Source of the DNA: an uncultured Actinomycetes bacterium
GTDB taxonomy: Bacteria; Actinomycetota; Actinomycetes; Nanopelagicales; Nanopelagicaceae
Length of the DNA stretch: 64,000 nt
Assembly: GCA_903836945.1 (NCBI GenBank)
Contig: CAILSO010000008.1
Span: 33,913 to 97,912, forward strand
Reading direction: 5' to 3'
Part shown: piece by piece, positions 26,004-34,704 of the stretch
Position numbering within the stretch: position 1 is the stretch's first letter
How the letters are laid out: the number at the start of each line of letters is the position of its first letter
Program-made: the position numbers and the translations under genes
The notes under the pieces: generated by a model
Databases searched by the model: none
What the model was told of the DNA's origin: nothing
The model's input: the letters and a program-made list of their open reading frames with translations, nothing else

Positions 26004-26030
26004 TTTTTTTCTCTCTTCTCTTAATCTCTC

Positions 26031-27428
26031 TTAAAGATCCGCCGGTGATGACAAGGTGCCCCGAATTGCAGTAGCTGCTGCTACCAGTGGGCTTACTAAG
26101 TGGGTACGACCACCCTTGCCCTGACGACCTTCGAAGTTACGGTTAGATGTTGAAGCGGCTCGTTCGCCAACAGTGAGTTGATCAGGATTCATGCCAAGGC
26201 ACATTGAGCAACCGGCAGTACGCCATTCCGCACCAAAATCAATAAATACTTTATCTAGGCCCTCTGCTTCTGCCTGCAAGCGAACTCTTGCTGATCCTGG
26301 AACAACTAACATGCGAACTTTTTCATTCTTCTTCTTGCCCTTAATGACATCTGCCGCTGCGCGAAGATCCTCAATGCGACCATTGGTGCATGAGCCGAGA
26401 AAGATCGTATCTACGGTGATTTCTTTTAGCGGCGTACCAGCTGTTAGACCCATATAAGTCAGCGCTCTTTCCGCTGCGCCACGTTCTTCAACGTCGGCGA
26501 TATCTGCCGGGTTTGGCACCTTTGCATTTAGAGGTAGTCCTTGGCCAGGATTGGTGCCCCAAGTTACAAATGGCTCTAATTCATCGGCGTTAATCGTGAT
26601 CTCTTTATCGAACTTTGCATCCGCATCGCTCTTGAGCGTCTTCCAGTATGCAATAGCTGCTTCCCAATCCGCCCCCTTAGGCGCATGAGGCTTCTCCTTT
26701 AAATATTCAAAGGTAACTTCATCAGGTGCGATCAATCCGGCGCGGGCCCCGGCTTCAATCGACATGTTGCAAACGGTCATGCGTGATTCCATCGAAAGTG
26801 CTTGAATCGCAGAGCCGCGATATTCAAGGACATAGCCTTGACCGCCACCGGTTCCAATTTTTGCAATGATCGCCAAGATAATATCTTTTGAAGTAACGCC
26901 AGGCTTTAACTTTCCTTCAACGTTGATCGCCATTGTCTTTGGGCGAACCAATGGAAGCGTCTGTGTCGCTAGAACGTGTTCAACTTCAGATGTGCCGATA
27001 CCAAAGGCAAGTGCGCCAAATGCGCCATGCGTTGAGGTGTGTGAATCACCGCAGACGATGGTCATTCCTGGTTGGGTAATTCCAAGTTGTGGTCCTACTA
27101 CATGGACGATTCCTTGATCGATATCGCCAAGTGAGTGAATGCGAACACCAAACTCAGCAGCATTCTTGCGAAGCGTATCGACCTGCAATTTAGAAACTGG
27201 ATCGGCGATTGGTTTATCAATATTTAGCGTTGGCACATTGTGATCTTCGGTAGCGATAGTTAAATCGGGACGACGCACCTTGCGATTAGCCAGACGCAAG
27301 CCATCAAAAGCTTGTGGGCTAGTAACTTCGTGAATCAGGTGTAGATCGATGTAGAGCAGATCTGGTTCGCCGGGATTGCTTGAAACAATATGATCGGCCC
27401 AAATCTTCTGCGCTAACGTGTTTCCCAT
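26031..27428 (-). CDS. leuC: 3-isopropylmalate dehydratase large subunit
   Basis: A 465-residue aconitase-family subunit that isomerises 2- to 3-isopropylmalate. The [4Fe-4S] ligands are in FLGSCTNGR near 344 and CSMCLGMN near 404-411. The catalytic segment [27 protein letters not shown] is near 130 and given here only as its position. The ATG at 27428 has GGAGAGG upstream. The promoter -10 TATAGT overlaps the inverted repeat shared with the divergent IclR gene. Confidence 0.96.
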   Translation of the reverse strand: MGNTLAQKIWADHIVSSNPGEPDLLYIDLHLIHEVTSPQAFDGLRLANRKVRRPDLTIATEDHNVPTLNIDKPIADPVSKLQVDTLRKNAAEFGVRIHSLGDIDQGIVHVVGPQLGITQPGMTIVCGDSHTSTHGAFGALAFGIGTSEVEHVLATQTLPLVRPKTMAINVEGKLKPGVTSKDIILAIIAKIGTGGGQGYVLEYRGSAIQALSMESRMTVCNMSIEAGARAGLIAPDEVTFEYLKEKPHAPKGADWEAAIAYWKTLKSDADAKFDKEITINADELEPFVTWGTNPGQGLPLNAKVPNPADIADVEERGAAERALTYMGLTAGTPLKEITVDTIFLGSCTNGRIEDLRAAADVIKGKKKNEKVRMLVVPGSARVRLQAEAEGLDKVFIDFGAEWRTAGCSMCLGMNPDQLTVGERAASTSNRNFEGRQGKGGRTHLVSPLVAAATAIRGTLSSPADL

Positions 27429-27453
27429 TTAACCTCTCCAAAGAGCTAAACTT

Positions 27454-27474
27454 GCATTTCACTATATGAGATGC
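27454..27474. promoter_or_regulatory. Probable LtbR/NdgR-type operator between leuC and the IclR gene
   Basis: GCATTTCA and TGAGATGC form an inverted repeat (7 of 8 positions) with a 5-base spacer. The leuC -10 TATAGT (minus strand, 27461-27466) lies inside it, and the regulator's own -10 (GAGTAT, 27475-27480) abuts it. IclR-type LtbR/NdgR proteins regulate leuCD from such sites in other actinobacteria. Function inferred. Confidence 0.55.
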
Positions 27475-27486
27475 GAGTATTACATC

Positions 27487-28203
27487 GTGGACAATAAGAA
27501 TAGCGGAGTTGGCGTTTTAGACAAAGCCGTAGCAATCCTGGCCTGCTTAGAAGCCGGCCCGCATTCACTTTCTGATTTAGTTGCTGCGACTGGAATTGCT
27601 AGACCAACTGCCCATCGATTAGCCGTGGCCTTAGAACACCACCGCTTAGTCTCACGCGATTATTCTGGGCGCTTTGTTCTCGGCAACCGCTCCTCTGAAT
27701 TAGCCCAAGCAGCTGGTGAAGATCGATTACTTGCAGTTGCAAGTTCGGCCCTTACCGCACTTCGAGATGCAACAAGTGAGAGCGCGCAGCTTTATCGCAG
27801 ACTTGGCGATCAAAGAATCTGTGTTGCAACCGAGGAGCGCTTATCTGGACTACGCGATTCTGTTCCGATCGGTACCGTCTTAACCATGCAGGCTGGTTCG
27901 GCGGCGCAAGTTTTACTTGCGTGGGAGGAGCCAGAGAAATTACGACGCGGCTTGGTAAATGCAAAGTTTACTGCCGCCTCCCTTTCTGCAGTACGTCGTC
28001 GTGGTTGGGCGCAATCAGTTGGCGAACGTGAAGCCGGCGTCGCCTCGGTTTCAGCACCTGTGCGCGGGCCAAATAATAAAGTTATCGCAGCAGTAAGTAT
28101 TTCTGGTCCAGTTGAAAGACTAGGCCGCCAACCTGGTCGTCTTCATGCTGCGGCAGTGATGGCTACCGCGGCACGCTTGACTGAGTATGTCTCTAAAAAA
28201 TAG
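27487..28203 (+). CDS. IclR-family regulator (LtbR/NdgR type)
   Basis: A 238-residue regulator with an N-terminal winged helix (GVLDKAVAILACLE, then GIARPTAHRLAVALEHH) and a C-terminal IclR effector domain. It is divergent from leuCD exactly as LtbR/NdgR is in Corynebacterium, Mycobacterium and Streptomyces, where it controls leucine and other amino-acid genes. I chose GTG at 27487: GAGTAT lies 6 bases before it, and the upstream ATG at 27466 would place coding sequence across the operator and -10. The final residues are VSKK. Confidence 0.88.
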   Translation: MDNKNSGVGVLDKAVAILACLEAGPHSLSDLVAATGIARPTAHRLAVALEHHRLVSRDYSGRFVLGNRSSELAQAAGEDRLLAVASSALTALRDATSESAQLYRRLGDQRICVATEERLSGLRDSVPIGTVLTMQAGSAAQVLLAWEEPEKLRRGLVNAKFTAASLSAVRRRGWAQSVGEREAGVASVSAPVRGPNNKVIAAVSISGPVERLGRQPGRLHAAAVMATAARLTEYVSKK

Positions 28204-28239
28204 GCTCTGACAAGTAGGCAATAAGAATTCAATAAGAAT

Positions 28240-28245
28240 TAAGGT
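28240..28245 (+). promoter_or_regulatory. -10 element of the HNH-like secreted protein gene
   Basis: TAAGGT lies exactly 6 bases before the ATG at 28252. It is preceded by a direct repeat AATAAGAATT at about 28220-28240. Confidence 0.45.
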
Positions 28246-28251
28246 ATGAAA

Positions 28252-28755
28252 ATGAAGCACAAATCTATTTATGTGGGGCTAATTAGCGCGCTACTTATAA
28301 CAAATTCCATCCCAGTAAATGCCATGTCTATGGGAGCTATTGGCCTACCTAATCCAAAGTTAACTCCCGGTGCAATCGATCCTCGAGTGACACAATCAAA
28401 TATTTCTTCAACCATCTGTGTAATTGGATATACCAAGACGGTTCGCCCGCCAGTTAGTTACACAAATGGCCTCAAGTATCGCCAGCTACATAGTGGCTAC
28501 AACGTTCAGGGCGATTTAAATATGCGCGATTACGAAGAGGATCATTTAATTCCACTTGAAGTTGGTGGCAATCCAAGTAGCGAGAAGAATCTCTTTCCAC
28601 AATATTATGCAGCTACCTTTGGCGCGCGAGTTAAAGATCAATTAGAAAATAAGATTCACTTGCTAGTTTGTTCTGGACGGATCTCATTGAAAGAAGGCCA
28701 GAGCGCTTTTACGCCCGACTGGAGCATTGGTTATAAAAAATATATGAAGTACTGA
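28252..28755 (+). CDS. Secreted HNH-like nuclease (predicted)
   Basis: 167 residues with an N-terminal signal peptide (hydrophobic YVGLISALLITNSIPV, cleavage likely after VNA near 25). The distinctive core EEDHLIPLEVGG near 98, followed by NLFPQ, is the H-N-N/HNH-like pattern of small secreted nucleases (DH...E.GG....NL). Two cysteines (near 55 and 139) could form a disulfide, which fits export. Substrate unknown: DNA scavenging is plausible, and a toxin-like role has no immunity gene nearby to support it. Start chosen from TAAGGT plus 6 bases; the ATG six bases earlier is the alternative. Confidence 0.7.
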   Translation: MKHKSIYVGLISALLITNSIPVNAMSMGAIGLPNPKLTPGAIDPRVTQSNISSTICVIGYTKTVRPPVSYTNGLKYRQLHSGYNVQGDLNMRDYEEDHLIPLEVGGNPSSEKNLFPQYYAATFGARVKDQLENKIHLLVCSGRISLKEGQSAFTPDWSIGYKKYMKY

Positions 28756-28769
28756 TTCCTAGGTTTTGT

Positions 28770-28845
28770 TGGTAGCCCCGACGGGATTCGAACCCGCGTA
28801 GCTGGCTTGAGAAGCCAGAGTCCTAGGCCACTAGACGACGGGGCC
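28770..28845 (-). tRNA. tRNA-Glu (CTC)
   Basis: The cloverleaf reads GGCCCCG acceptor, the GTCGTCTAGTGG D-arm, anticodon stem CTGGC/GCCAG with loop TTCTCAA (anticodon CTC), and T-arm GGGTTCGAATCCC. The 3' CCA is encoded. It lies directly before gltX's tRNA-Gln neighbour. Confidence 0.95.
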
Positions 28846-28875
28846 AAGATTTTCGTGCGTATTAAGTTTTTCTAG

Positions 28876-28947
28876 CTGGGGTACCAGGACTCGAACCTAG
28901 ACAAGCTGAACCAGAATCAGCTGGGCTGCCAATTACCCCATACCCCA
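28876..28947 (-). tRNA. tRNA-Gln (CTG)
   Basis: Acceptor TGGGGTA/TACCCCA with the U1-A72 pair typical of tRNA-Gln. Anticodon stem GCTGA/TCAGC with loop TTCTGGT gives anticodon CTG. T-arm GGTTCGAGTCC. The genome does not encode CCA here (GCTA follows), unlike the adjacent tRNA-Glu. Confidence 0.94.
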
Positions 28948-29019
28948 CCAACTTCATTTACCAGCCCACTTTGAGCCATTAAAGAAATTAGTTGGCTAAG
29001 GATACCTGACGGCGCCTGG

Positions 29020-30489
29020 CTAATTTATCGCAGCCGCTATGCGGGCAAGGGCTCGATCGCGACCAAGTAATTCCATAGATTCAAAGAGCGGCGGAGAAAT
29101 ATGACTTCCAGTGATGGCCACACGGACCGCACCGAATGCGATTCGAGGCTTAAGGGCCATCTCCTCTATTAAGGCGGCGCGAAGGATTTCTTCAATTGAA
29201 GAATGACTCCAATCAGAGAGCCCCTGCAGAACTTCACTTGCTTTAGCTAGAACTGCCTGCGATTGCGCATCAGCAATCTTTGGCAGCTCCTCACTATCAA
29301 TTACGAAGTTCTTGGCAAATAGGAATTTGAGCATCGGCGTAACCTCGGCCAAGGTCGCAATTCGCTCTTGAATAATTGGAAGCGCGGTCTTTACGATTGT
29401 CAGCTCTTCTGGAGTTCCAGAAATTACGCCATCTTTAATTAAGAATGGCACGCTACGGCTTAGCAAATCATCAATAGTTAGCAATCGAATCTTGTCGCCG
29501 TTTATGGCTTCCAACTTCTTCATATCGAATCTAGCTGGACTTGAGTGAACTCGTTCTACTGTGAATAGCTCGGTTAGCTCTTGCATCGTTACGTTCTCAC
29601 GATCTTCACCAGGTGACCAACCTAGAAGTGCTAAGTAATTGCAGATCGCCTCTGGTAAGAATCCGCGATCGCGATACCAGGCGATTGAAACTTCACCATT
29701 TCGCTTTGAAAGTTTGGCATTATCTTGACCCATTACAAATGGCAGATGCGCAAAAGTTGGATAATCAGATGGCGCAACGCCCATCGCTTGGTAGACCCGA
29801 ATCTGTCTTGGGGTTGAGGAGAGCAAATCTTCACCTCTAAGTACATGGGTTACCTTCATCATCACATCATCGACTGCGACGGCCAAGGTGTAGAGCGGTG
29901 AACCATCACCGCGAACTAGTACAAAATCCGGCACGAAGTTGTGATCGAAGGTAACTTCTCCGCGAATAGAATCGGTGAAAGTTGTTGAGCCATCCGGCAT
30001 GCGCATCCGCAATACTGGCTTGCGACCTTCCGACTTGTAACGAGCTAAATCTGATTCCGAGATGGTGCGGCACTTTCCATCATAACCCGGTGCAACATTT
30101 GCCTTCTTCTGCTCTTCGCGCCTTGCTTCGAGTTCCTCACTTGAGCAATAGCAGTGATAAGCATCGCCATTTGCTAGAAACTTTCCGGCCCACTCGGCAT
30201 AAATATCTAATCGCTGGCTTTGCAGGTAAGGACCGTAAGGACCACCAACTTCTGGGCCCTCATCCCAAGAAAGTCCCAGCCACTTTAAAGTATCGATTGC
30301 GGCCTGGATATATTCATCCGTTACTCGTTCGCGATCGGTATCTTCAATTCTAAAAATAAATTGGCCACCAGTATGACGGGCGTAAGCCCAATCAAAGAGC
30401 GCAGTACGAATATTTCCTACATGCAGATCGCCGGTAGGCGATGGTGCAAACCGGACTCGAACTGGTTTATCAGAGGTATTAGTTGCCAC
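29020..30489 (-). CDS. gltX: Glutamyl-tRNA synthetase
   Basis: A 489-residue class I synthetase. The HIGH-type motif is in APSPTGDLHVGN at 15-26 and the KMSKS-type motif is KLSKRNGE near 255. A Zn-binding-like segment CYCSSEE lies near 103. The start is GTG at 30489, overlapping the end of the FAH gene by 11 bases; longer starts only extend into that gene. It charges tRNA-Glu; with tRNA-Gln beside it, it may also be the non-discriminating form that feeds GatCAB, which is an inference. Confidence 0.95.
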   Translation of the reverse strand: MATNTSDKPVRVRFAPSPTGDLHVGNIRTALFDWAYARHTGGQFIFRIEDTDRERVTDEYIQAAIDTLKWLGLSWDEGPEVGGPYGPYLQSQRLDIYAEWAGKFLANGDAYHCYCSSEELEARREEQKKANVAPGYDGKCRTISESDLARYKSEGRKPVLRMRMPDGSTTFTDSIRGEVTFDHNFVPDFVLVRGDGSPLYTLAVAVDDVMMKVTHVLRGEDLLSSTPRQIRVYQAMGVAPSDYPTFAHLPFVMGQDNAKLSKRNGEVSIAWYRDRGFLPEAICNYLALLGWSPGEDRENVTMQELTELFTVERVHSSPARFDMKKLEAINGDKIRLLTIDDLLSRSVPFLIKDGVISGTPEELTIVKTALPIIQERIATLAEVTPMLKFLFAKNFVIDSEELPKIADAQSQAVLAKASEVLQGLSDWSHSSIEEILRAALIEEMALKPRIAFGAVRVAITGSHISPPLFESMELLGRDRALARIAAAIN

Positions 30490-31270
30490 GAGGCGATACC
30501 TTATTAGAGAGCGTGCCCAAACCTTCAATCGAGATGCTTACTTCACTTCCCTCTTTCATTGGACCAATGCCGGCAGGCGTGCCAGTCAGAATTACATCTC
30601 CAGGCAAGAGTGTCATAGCCGAGGTAACAAACTCCACAATCTCTGGAATCTTAAAGATCATCGACGAGAGCGGCTCGGATTGCTTTAACTCCCCATCTAA
30701 AATCGTGGTGATCTTTTGATCCTTAGCTTCAAATTCGGTTTCGATCCAAGGTCCGAGCGGGCAGAAAGTATCAAAGCCTTTAGCTCTAGCCCATTGGCCA
30801 TCGCTCTTTTGAATATTCCGGGCAGTCACATCGTTAGCAATCGTGTAACCATAAATTACATCTTTATAATTTTGCGACGAAATATCTTTACAGATTCGAC
30901 CAATAACGATGGCGAGTTCGCCCTCAAAATCAACGCGATCGGTAATTCGTGGCCATTTGATAATGTCATTTGGCCCAATGACTGAAGTATTTGGCTTAAT
31001 AAAAATTACTGGCTCTTTTGGTACTTCGCTATCCATCTCTTTTGCATGATCAGCATAATTCTTACCAACGCAGACAACCTTACTGCGCGGAATAGTCGGG
31101 GCCAGCAATCGAACATCAGCCAAAGCAACCTTTGAAGAAGTCGGGACTATGCCGCTATAGATGGGATCGCCACGTAGAACCAGAATCTGATCTTCATCAT
31201 TTAAAACACCAAATAGTGGATCGCTGCCTAATCCGGCGCTATCGGCAGGCGTAAATCGGACAATGCGCAT
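30479..31270 (-). CDS. Fumarylacetoacetate hydrolase-family protein
   Basis: 263 residues of the FAH superfamily (hydratases, decarboxylases or hydrolases of 2-oxo acids and related compounds). The core VGKNYADHAKEMDSE is near 69, the metal ligands are in VDFEGELAIVIGR near 114 and YTIANDVTARNIQ near 141, and TGTPAGIGPM is near 229. This is the Rv2993c-like protein found next to gltX in Mycobacterium. Exact substrate unknown; oxaloacetate decarboxylase or acylpyruvase activity is typical of this subgroup. TAGAGT lies 6 bases before the ATG. Confidence 0.88.
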   Translation of the reverse strand: MRIVRFTPADSAGLGSDPLFGVLNDEDQILVLRGDPIYSGIVPTSSKVALADVRLLAPTIPRSKVVCVGKNYADHAKEMDSEVPKEPVIFIKPNTSVIGPNDIIKWPRITDRVDFEGELAIVIGRICKDISSQNYKDVIYGYTIANDVTARNIQKSDGQWARAKGFDTFCPLGPWIETEFEAKDQKITTILDGELKQSEPLSSMIFKIPEIVEFVTSAMTLLPGDVILTGTPAGIGPMKEGSEVSISIEGLGTLSNKVSPRGN

Positions 31271-31276
31271 AACCCA

Positions 31277-31282
31277 ACTCTA
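31277..31282 (-). promoter_or_regulatory. -10 element of the FAH-gltX operon
   Basis: TAGAGT on the minus strand, 6 bases from the FAH-gene ATG (31270). Confidence 0.5.
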
Positions 31283-31297
31283 CCTGTAGCGTGTGAG

Positions 31298-31618
31298 TTA
31301 AAGCGAAATAAGTTGGTCACCGGCATCAACAAAGAAGATTTGCGCTGTTGGGTCTTCGCTCTTGATGATCGATACAGAATTTTCGGTTGGCAAAAGTCCA
31401 CAAACCACAACTGCTTCAATGCCCCTAATTGAACTCGCCTTTGCAACAGTCAATACCGCCAAAAGTGCATCAACTTCAAAGCTGCCACTAGCTACCGCAA
31501 TCGCAACATATGTTCTGCCGGTGTTATCACGTAGCGCCGCCGCCGATTCGCTACTGCTGCGAGCCATCGTCGATTTAGCTAGCGTTAGCAACTTTAAATC
31601 TTCTGGATTATTGCTCAC
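31298..31618 (-). CDS. Rv2365c-like conserved protein (degenerate cytidine-deaminase fold)
   Basis: A 106-residue protein, reading GTG at 31618 and overlapping the corC-like stop by 11 bases. Its position (ybeY, corC-like, this gene) is that of mycobacterial Rv2365c, often labelled cytidine-deaminase-like. The segment TGRTYVAIAVASGSFEVDALLAVLTVAKASS resembles the deaminase core by position only. The zinc ligands (HAE and PCxxC) are absent, so catalysis is unlikely. Function unknown. In Mycobacterium era follows; here it does not. Confidence 0.7.
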   Translation of the reverse strand: MSNNPEDLKLLTLAKSTMARSSSESAAALRDNTGRTYVAIAVASGSFEVDALLAVLTVAKASSIRGIEAVVVCGLLPTENSVSIIKSEDPTAQIFFVDAGDQLISL

Positions 31619-32471
31619 GCACTAACTCCTGCTCATCAATAATTTTCTCAGCCAAGACAGTTGCAATCCGATGGCGCCGGCCAACTGGACGTTCGGCCGT
31701 TAGTTTCACACCAGCGATCGAGATAGTGCTTCCGGGAATCGGTACCCGACCTAATACCTTGGCAATCAAACCGCCAACGCTATCGACATCTTCACGATCG
31801 CCCTCGGCGAGCTCTACATTAAATGCGGTGGCGAAATCTTCCACGTTTAATCGAGCCGAGACCCTCGCCCGGGAATCTGAAAGCCATTCAACATCTTCTT
31901 CGTTTTCATCGTATTCATCGGCGATTTCTCCGACAATCTCCTCCAAAATATCTTCAATAGTAATTAGTCCTGCCGTGCCGCCATACTCATCCACAACGAT
32001 CGCCATATGGATCTGATCGCGTTGCATTTCTTTTAGTAAGTCGATTGCGGTCTTATTTTCTGGGACAAAACTCGCTTTGCGAATATGTTGTTCAACCTTC
32101 TCGGTCTGCTCAGATTCGTGGCGCTCGTGGACTCTTCTTGCCAAGTCTTTTACATAGGCGATTCCGATTACATTATCTAAATTCTCGGTGATGACTGGAA
32201 TTCTTGTAAAGCCAGAGCGAAGGGCGAGTGAAAGTCCTTGGCGAAGGGTCTTACTTCCCTCAATCCACACCATATCGGTGCGCGGAACCATAAGTTCTCG
32301 CACCAAGGTGTCGCCTAGATCAAAGACTGATTGAATCATCTCGCGTTCGGAATTCTCAACTAGTCCTTGCTTTGTTGCAGCGTCAACCGCATCACGCAAT
32401 TCCGCCTCGTTTGCGAATTGATTTCGCACTAGGGCGCCAGTGATCGAACGTACTAACTTGCTTAGATTCAC
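31608..32471 (-). CDS. CBS-domain protein of the CorC/HlyC type without membrane domain
   Basis: 287 residues: a short N-terminal helical part, a tandem CBS pair (VRELMVPRTDMVWIEG near 58, RIPVITENLDNVIGIAYVKD near 90, MAIVVDEYGGTAGLITIEDILEEIVGEI near 154, cited by position) and a C-terminal CorC_HlyC domain (about 205-280). The N-terminal DUF21 membrane domain present in most actinobacterial neighbours of ybeY is missing, making it like E. coli CorC. It may modulate Mg2+/Co2+ efflux. It overlaps ybeY by 4 bases. Confidence 0.85.
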   Translation of the reverse strand: MNLSKLVRSITGALVRNQFANEAELRDAVDAATKQGLVENSEREMIQSVFDLGDTLVRELMVPRTDMVWIEGSKTLRQGLSLALRSGFTRIPVITENLDNVIGIAYVKDLARRVHERHESEQTEKVEQHIRKASFVPENKTAIDLLKEMQRDQIHMAIVVDEYGGTAGLITIEDILEEIVGEIADEYDENEEDVEWLSDSRARVSARLNVEDFATAFNVELAEGDREDVDSVGGLIAKVLGRVPIPGSTISIAGVKLTAERPVGRRHRIATVLAEKIIDEQELVREQ

Positions 32472-32908
32472 TTCTTAGATTTCCATTCCGCAAGGGTTTC
32501 ATCTTGCAGGTGAAACATCGCCTTCTCTTCTTCTGGTTCGGCATGATCAAACCCAAGTAGGTGAAGGACTCCGTGAATTGTCAGCAACGCAATCTCATCC
32601 TCGACCGAATGCTTGACTGCTTGCTTTGCCGCAAATGCTGGGCAGAGAACGATATCTCCGATAATTCCAGGACCTTTACTAGCCGAGAACGGTTTCATTT
32701 CATCCATTGGGAAGGAGAGAACATCGGTTGGACCAGGAAGATCCATCCATTGAATATGGAGTTGTTCAATCTCATCCTCATTAACCAAGGTAATGCTTAG
32801 ATCAGAATCTGGATGGATTCCCATTTTATATAGCGCAAACTTGGCAGCTGAAACAATTTCATCTTCATTACATTTCGCTGAAGAGTTATTTGCGATTTCT
32901 ATCCCCAT
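32468..32908 (-). CDS. ybeY: Endoribonuclease YbeY
   Basis: A 146-residue metal-dependent RNase for 16S rRNA 3'-end maturation and 70S quality control. The zinc motif H-x3-H-x5-H is complete in HGVLHLLGFDH near 114-124. The upstream WMDLPGPTDVLSFPMDE near 54 is also characteristic. It lies 5 bases after phoH and overlaps the corC-like gene, the conserved phoH-ybeY-corC set. Confidence 0.95.
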   Translation of the reverse strand: MGIEIANNSSAKCNEDEIVSAAKFALYKMGIHPDSDLSITLVNEDEIEQLHIQWMDLPGPTDVLSFPMDEMKPFSASKGPGIIGDIVLCPAFAAKQAVKHSVEDEIALLTIHGVLHLLGFDHAEPEEEKAMFHLQDETLAEWKSKK

Positions 32909-32913
32909 AGGAG

Positions 32914-33912
32914 TTAGCGATCACCGCTTCCAGAGCGAATGGATCTTGGACCAGAACTCTTTCCCTCTTCAAATTTTCCATAGGCGGTCACGATCTCACC
33001 AACGAGACGATTTCTAACGACATCTTCGGCAAGGAGATTAACAAAGGCGATATCAGGAACATCTCCCAAGATTTCACTTACGACTTTTAGGCCAGATTGC
33101 GCGCCATGTGGCAGATCCACCTGCGTGGTATCCCCCGTGATAACCATCTTGGAACCAAATCCCAATCGGGTCAAAAACATCTTCATCTGTTCGGCTGAAG
33201 TATTTTGCGCCTCATCTAAAATAATAAAGGCATCATTTAAAGTACGTCCGCGCATATATGCCAGTGGTGCAATTTCAATAATGCCAGATGTCATAAGGCG
33301 TGGAATTGAATCTTGATCGATCATGTCATGTAAGGCATCAAATAACGGACGCAGGTATGGATCAATCTTCTCCTGCAGCGTTCCGGGTAGGAATCCAAGG
33401 CGTTCGCCGGCTTCAACTGCGGGACGCGTCAAGATTATTCGATTAACCGTCTTGGCCTGCAAAGCCTGAATTGCTTTTGCCATTGCTAAATAAGTCTTAC
33501 CGGTTCCGGCTGGGCCAATCCCAAAAGTAATTGTATTTTCATCGATCGCCGAGACATAGCGCATCTGATTTGCCGTCTTTGGTCGAATAGATTTACCACG
33601 GTTACTTAAGATATTTAATGAAAGTACCTCAGCTGGGTGATCTGCTGGCTCGTGATTTAACATCGCAACTGCGCGAAGCACAACATCATCAGAGAGGTTC
33701 TGTCCCGCACGAAGTAGTACTAATAACTCTTTCACTAATCCTTCAAAGCGCGAGACTTCAAGAGAATCACCGGTTGCAAAGATTTCATTGCCACGTACGG
33801 TGATAAAGATATTTGGAAAGGCGCCTTCAAGAATTCGCAGGTGGGCATCATTTGCTCCAACCAAAGCAACCATCGGTATCGCTACCGGGACAGTAATTAA
33901 CGCGGGCTCCAT
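32914..33912 (-). CDS. phoH: PhoH-like ATPase
   Basis: A 332-residue PhoH-family protein with an N-terminal KH-like region and an ATPase/helicase core: Walker A GPAGTGKTYLAMAKA near 131, Walker B AFIILDEAQNTS near 238. In bacteria it acts with YbeY in RNA metabolism. The ATG at 33912 gives MEPALITVPVAIP; a TTG-type start upstream would add 11 residues of no family similarity. AGGAT lies 8-12 bases upstream. Confidence 0.93.
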   Translation of the reverse strand: MEPALITVPVAIPMVALVGANDAHLRILEGAFPNIFITVRGNEIFATGDSLEVSRFEGLVKELLVLLRAGQNLSDDVVLRAVAMLNHEPADHPAEVLSLNILSNRGKSIRPKTANQMRYVSAIDENTITFGIGPAGTGKTYLAMAKAIQALQAKTVNRIILTRPAVEAGERLGFLPGTLQEKIDPYLRPLFDALHDMIDQDSIPRLMTSGIIEIAPLAYMRGRTLNDAFIILDEAQNTSAEQMKMFLTRLGFGSKMVITGDTTQVDLPHGAQSGLKVVSEILGDVPDIAFVNLLAEDVVRNRLVGEIVTAYGKFEEGKSSGPRSIRSGSGDR

Positions 33913-33957
33913 TGGCTCAAATCCTACTTTCAACCTGAAGTGCAAGCGAATCCAAAA

Positions 33958-34704
33958 CTACCAACGTCCAATCAGTGCTGAGATGGCAGCCAATGCTGCG
34001 CTTGCCGCATGAGCGCTGCGATAGACCGGTCTGCCCAATTTGACCACATGCCCTCCGGCGACTTTGAGATCGGAAAGTTCCTGATCGGTTATGCCACCTT
34101 CGGGACCAATCACGATAAGTATCTCGCTTACATCCTCTAGCTTTACTGAATCGAAAATATTTTTAAATACAGTTGATAATTTCGCATCGGCACTCTCATG
34201 CATCACGAAAATAATTTGCTCTTTTTTATTTTCTGGTAAATCTTTAATAAAATTATTTAGATTAATTGGTTCGCTGATTTTGGGTATGAAATATCTGCGA
34301 GATTGTTTTGCTGCAGCAAAAGCTGCAACCTCCCACTTTGATTTGGTATCGCTCTGAGATTTTGCGATCCCTCTAGCTGAATTCCAAGGCAAGATCTCAT
34401 ATACCCCTGACTCGACTAATAACTCAACCATCTCGCGCCAGCGATCAGATTTTGGAATAGCTTGAACCACTTTTAACTTAGGTTTATTTACTTCTTCCTC
34501 GCCGCTTTCTAAAACTCCTGCTAAGAAATCTCGCTTGGTTGTGGAGTTGATGCGACAGTGTGCCCATTTTCCATTTCCGTCAGAGAGCGTTATCTCATCC
34601 CCCACGCCAAGTCGCAGCACTTTAAGCGCATGATTGGCCTCATCACCACTAACGGTAATTAGATCGGCTTCTGGAAGGGAATCTATAAAAAATAGGGTGC
34701 GCAC
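33958..34704 (-). CDS. rsmE: 16S rRNA (uracil-N3)-methyltransferase RsmE
   Basis: A 248-residue SPOUT methyltransferase that makes m3U1498. It has an N-terminal PUA-like domain (VSGDEANHALKVLRLGVGDEI near 18) and the C-terminal knot with IGPEGGITDQELSDL near 200 and LGRPVYRSAHAASAALAA near 222. The start is GTG immediately after the dnaJ TAA (TAAGTG), which indicates translational coupling in hrcA-dnaJ-rsmE. Confidence 0.94.
   Translation of the reverse strand: MRTLFFIDSLPEADLITVSGDEANHALKVLRLGVGDEITLSDGNGKWAHCRINSTTKRDFLAGVLESGEEEVNKPKLKVVQAIPKSDRWREMVELLVESGVYEILPWNSARGIAKSQSDTKSKWEVAAFAAAKQSRRYFIPKISEPINLNNFIKDLPENKKEQIIFVMHESADAKLSTVFKNIFDSVKLEDVSEILIVIGPEGGITDQELSDLKVAGGHVVKLGRPVYRSAHAASAALAAISALIGRW

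Noticed and set aside
28770..28947. tRNA-adjacent integration site (att) with mobile element
   Set aside because: No integrase, no repeated tRNA 3' end and ordinary genes on both sides.
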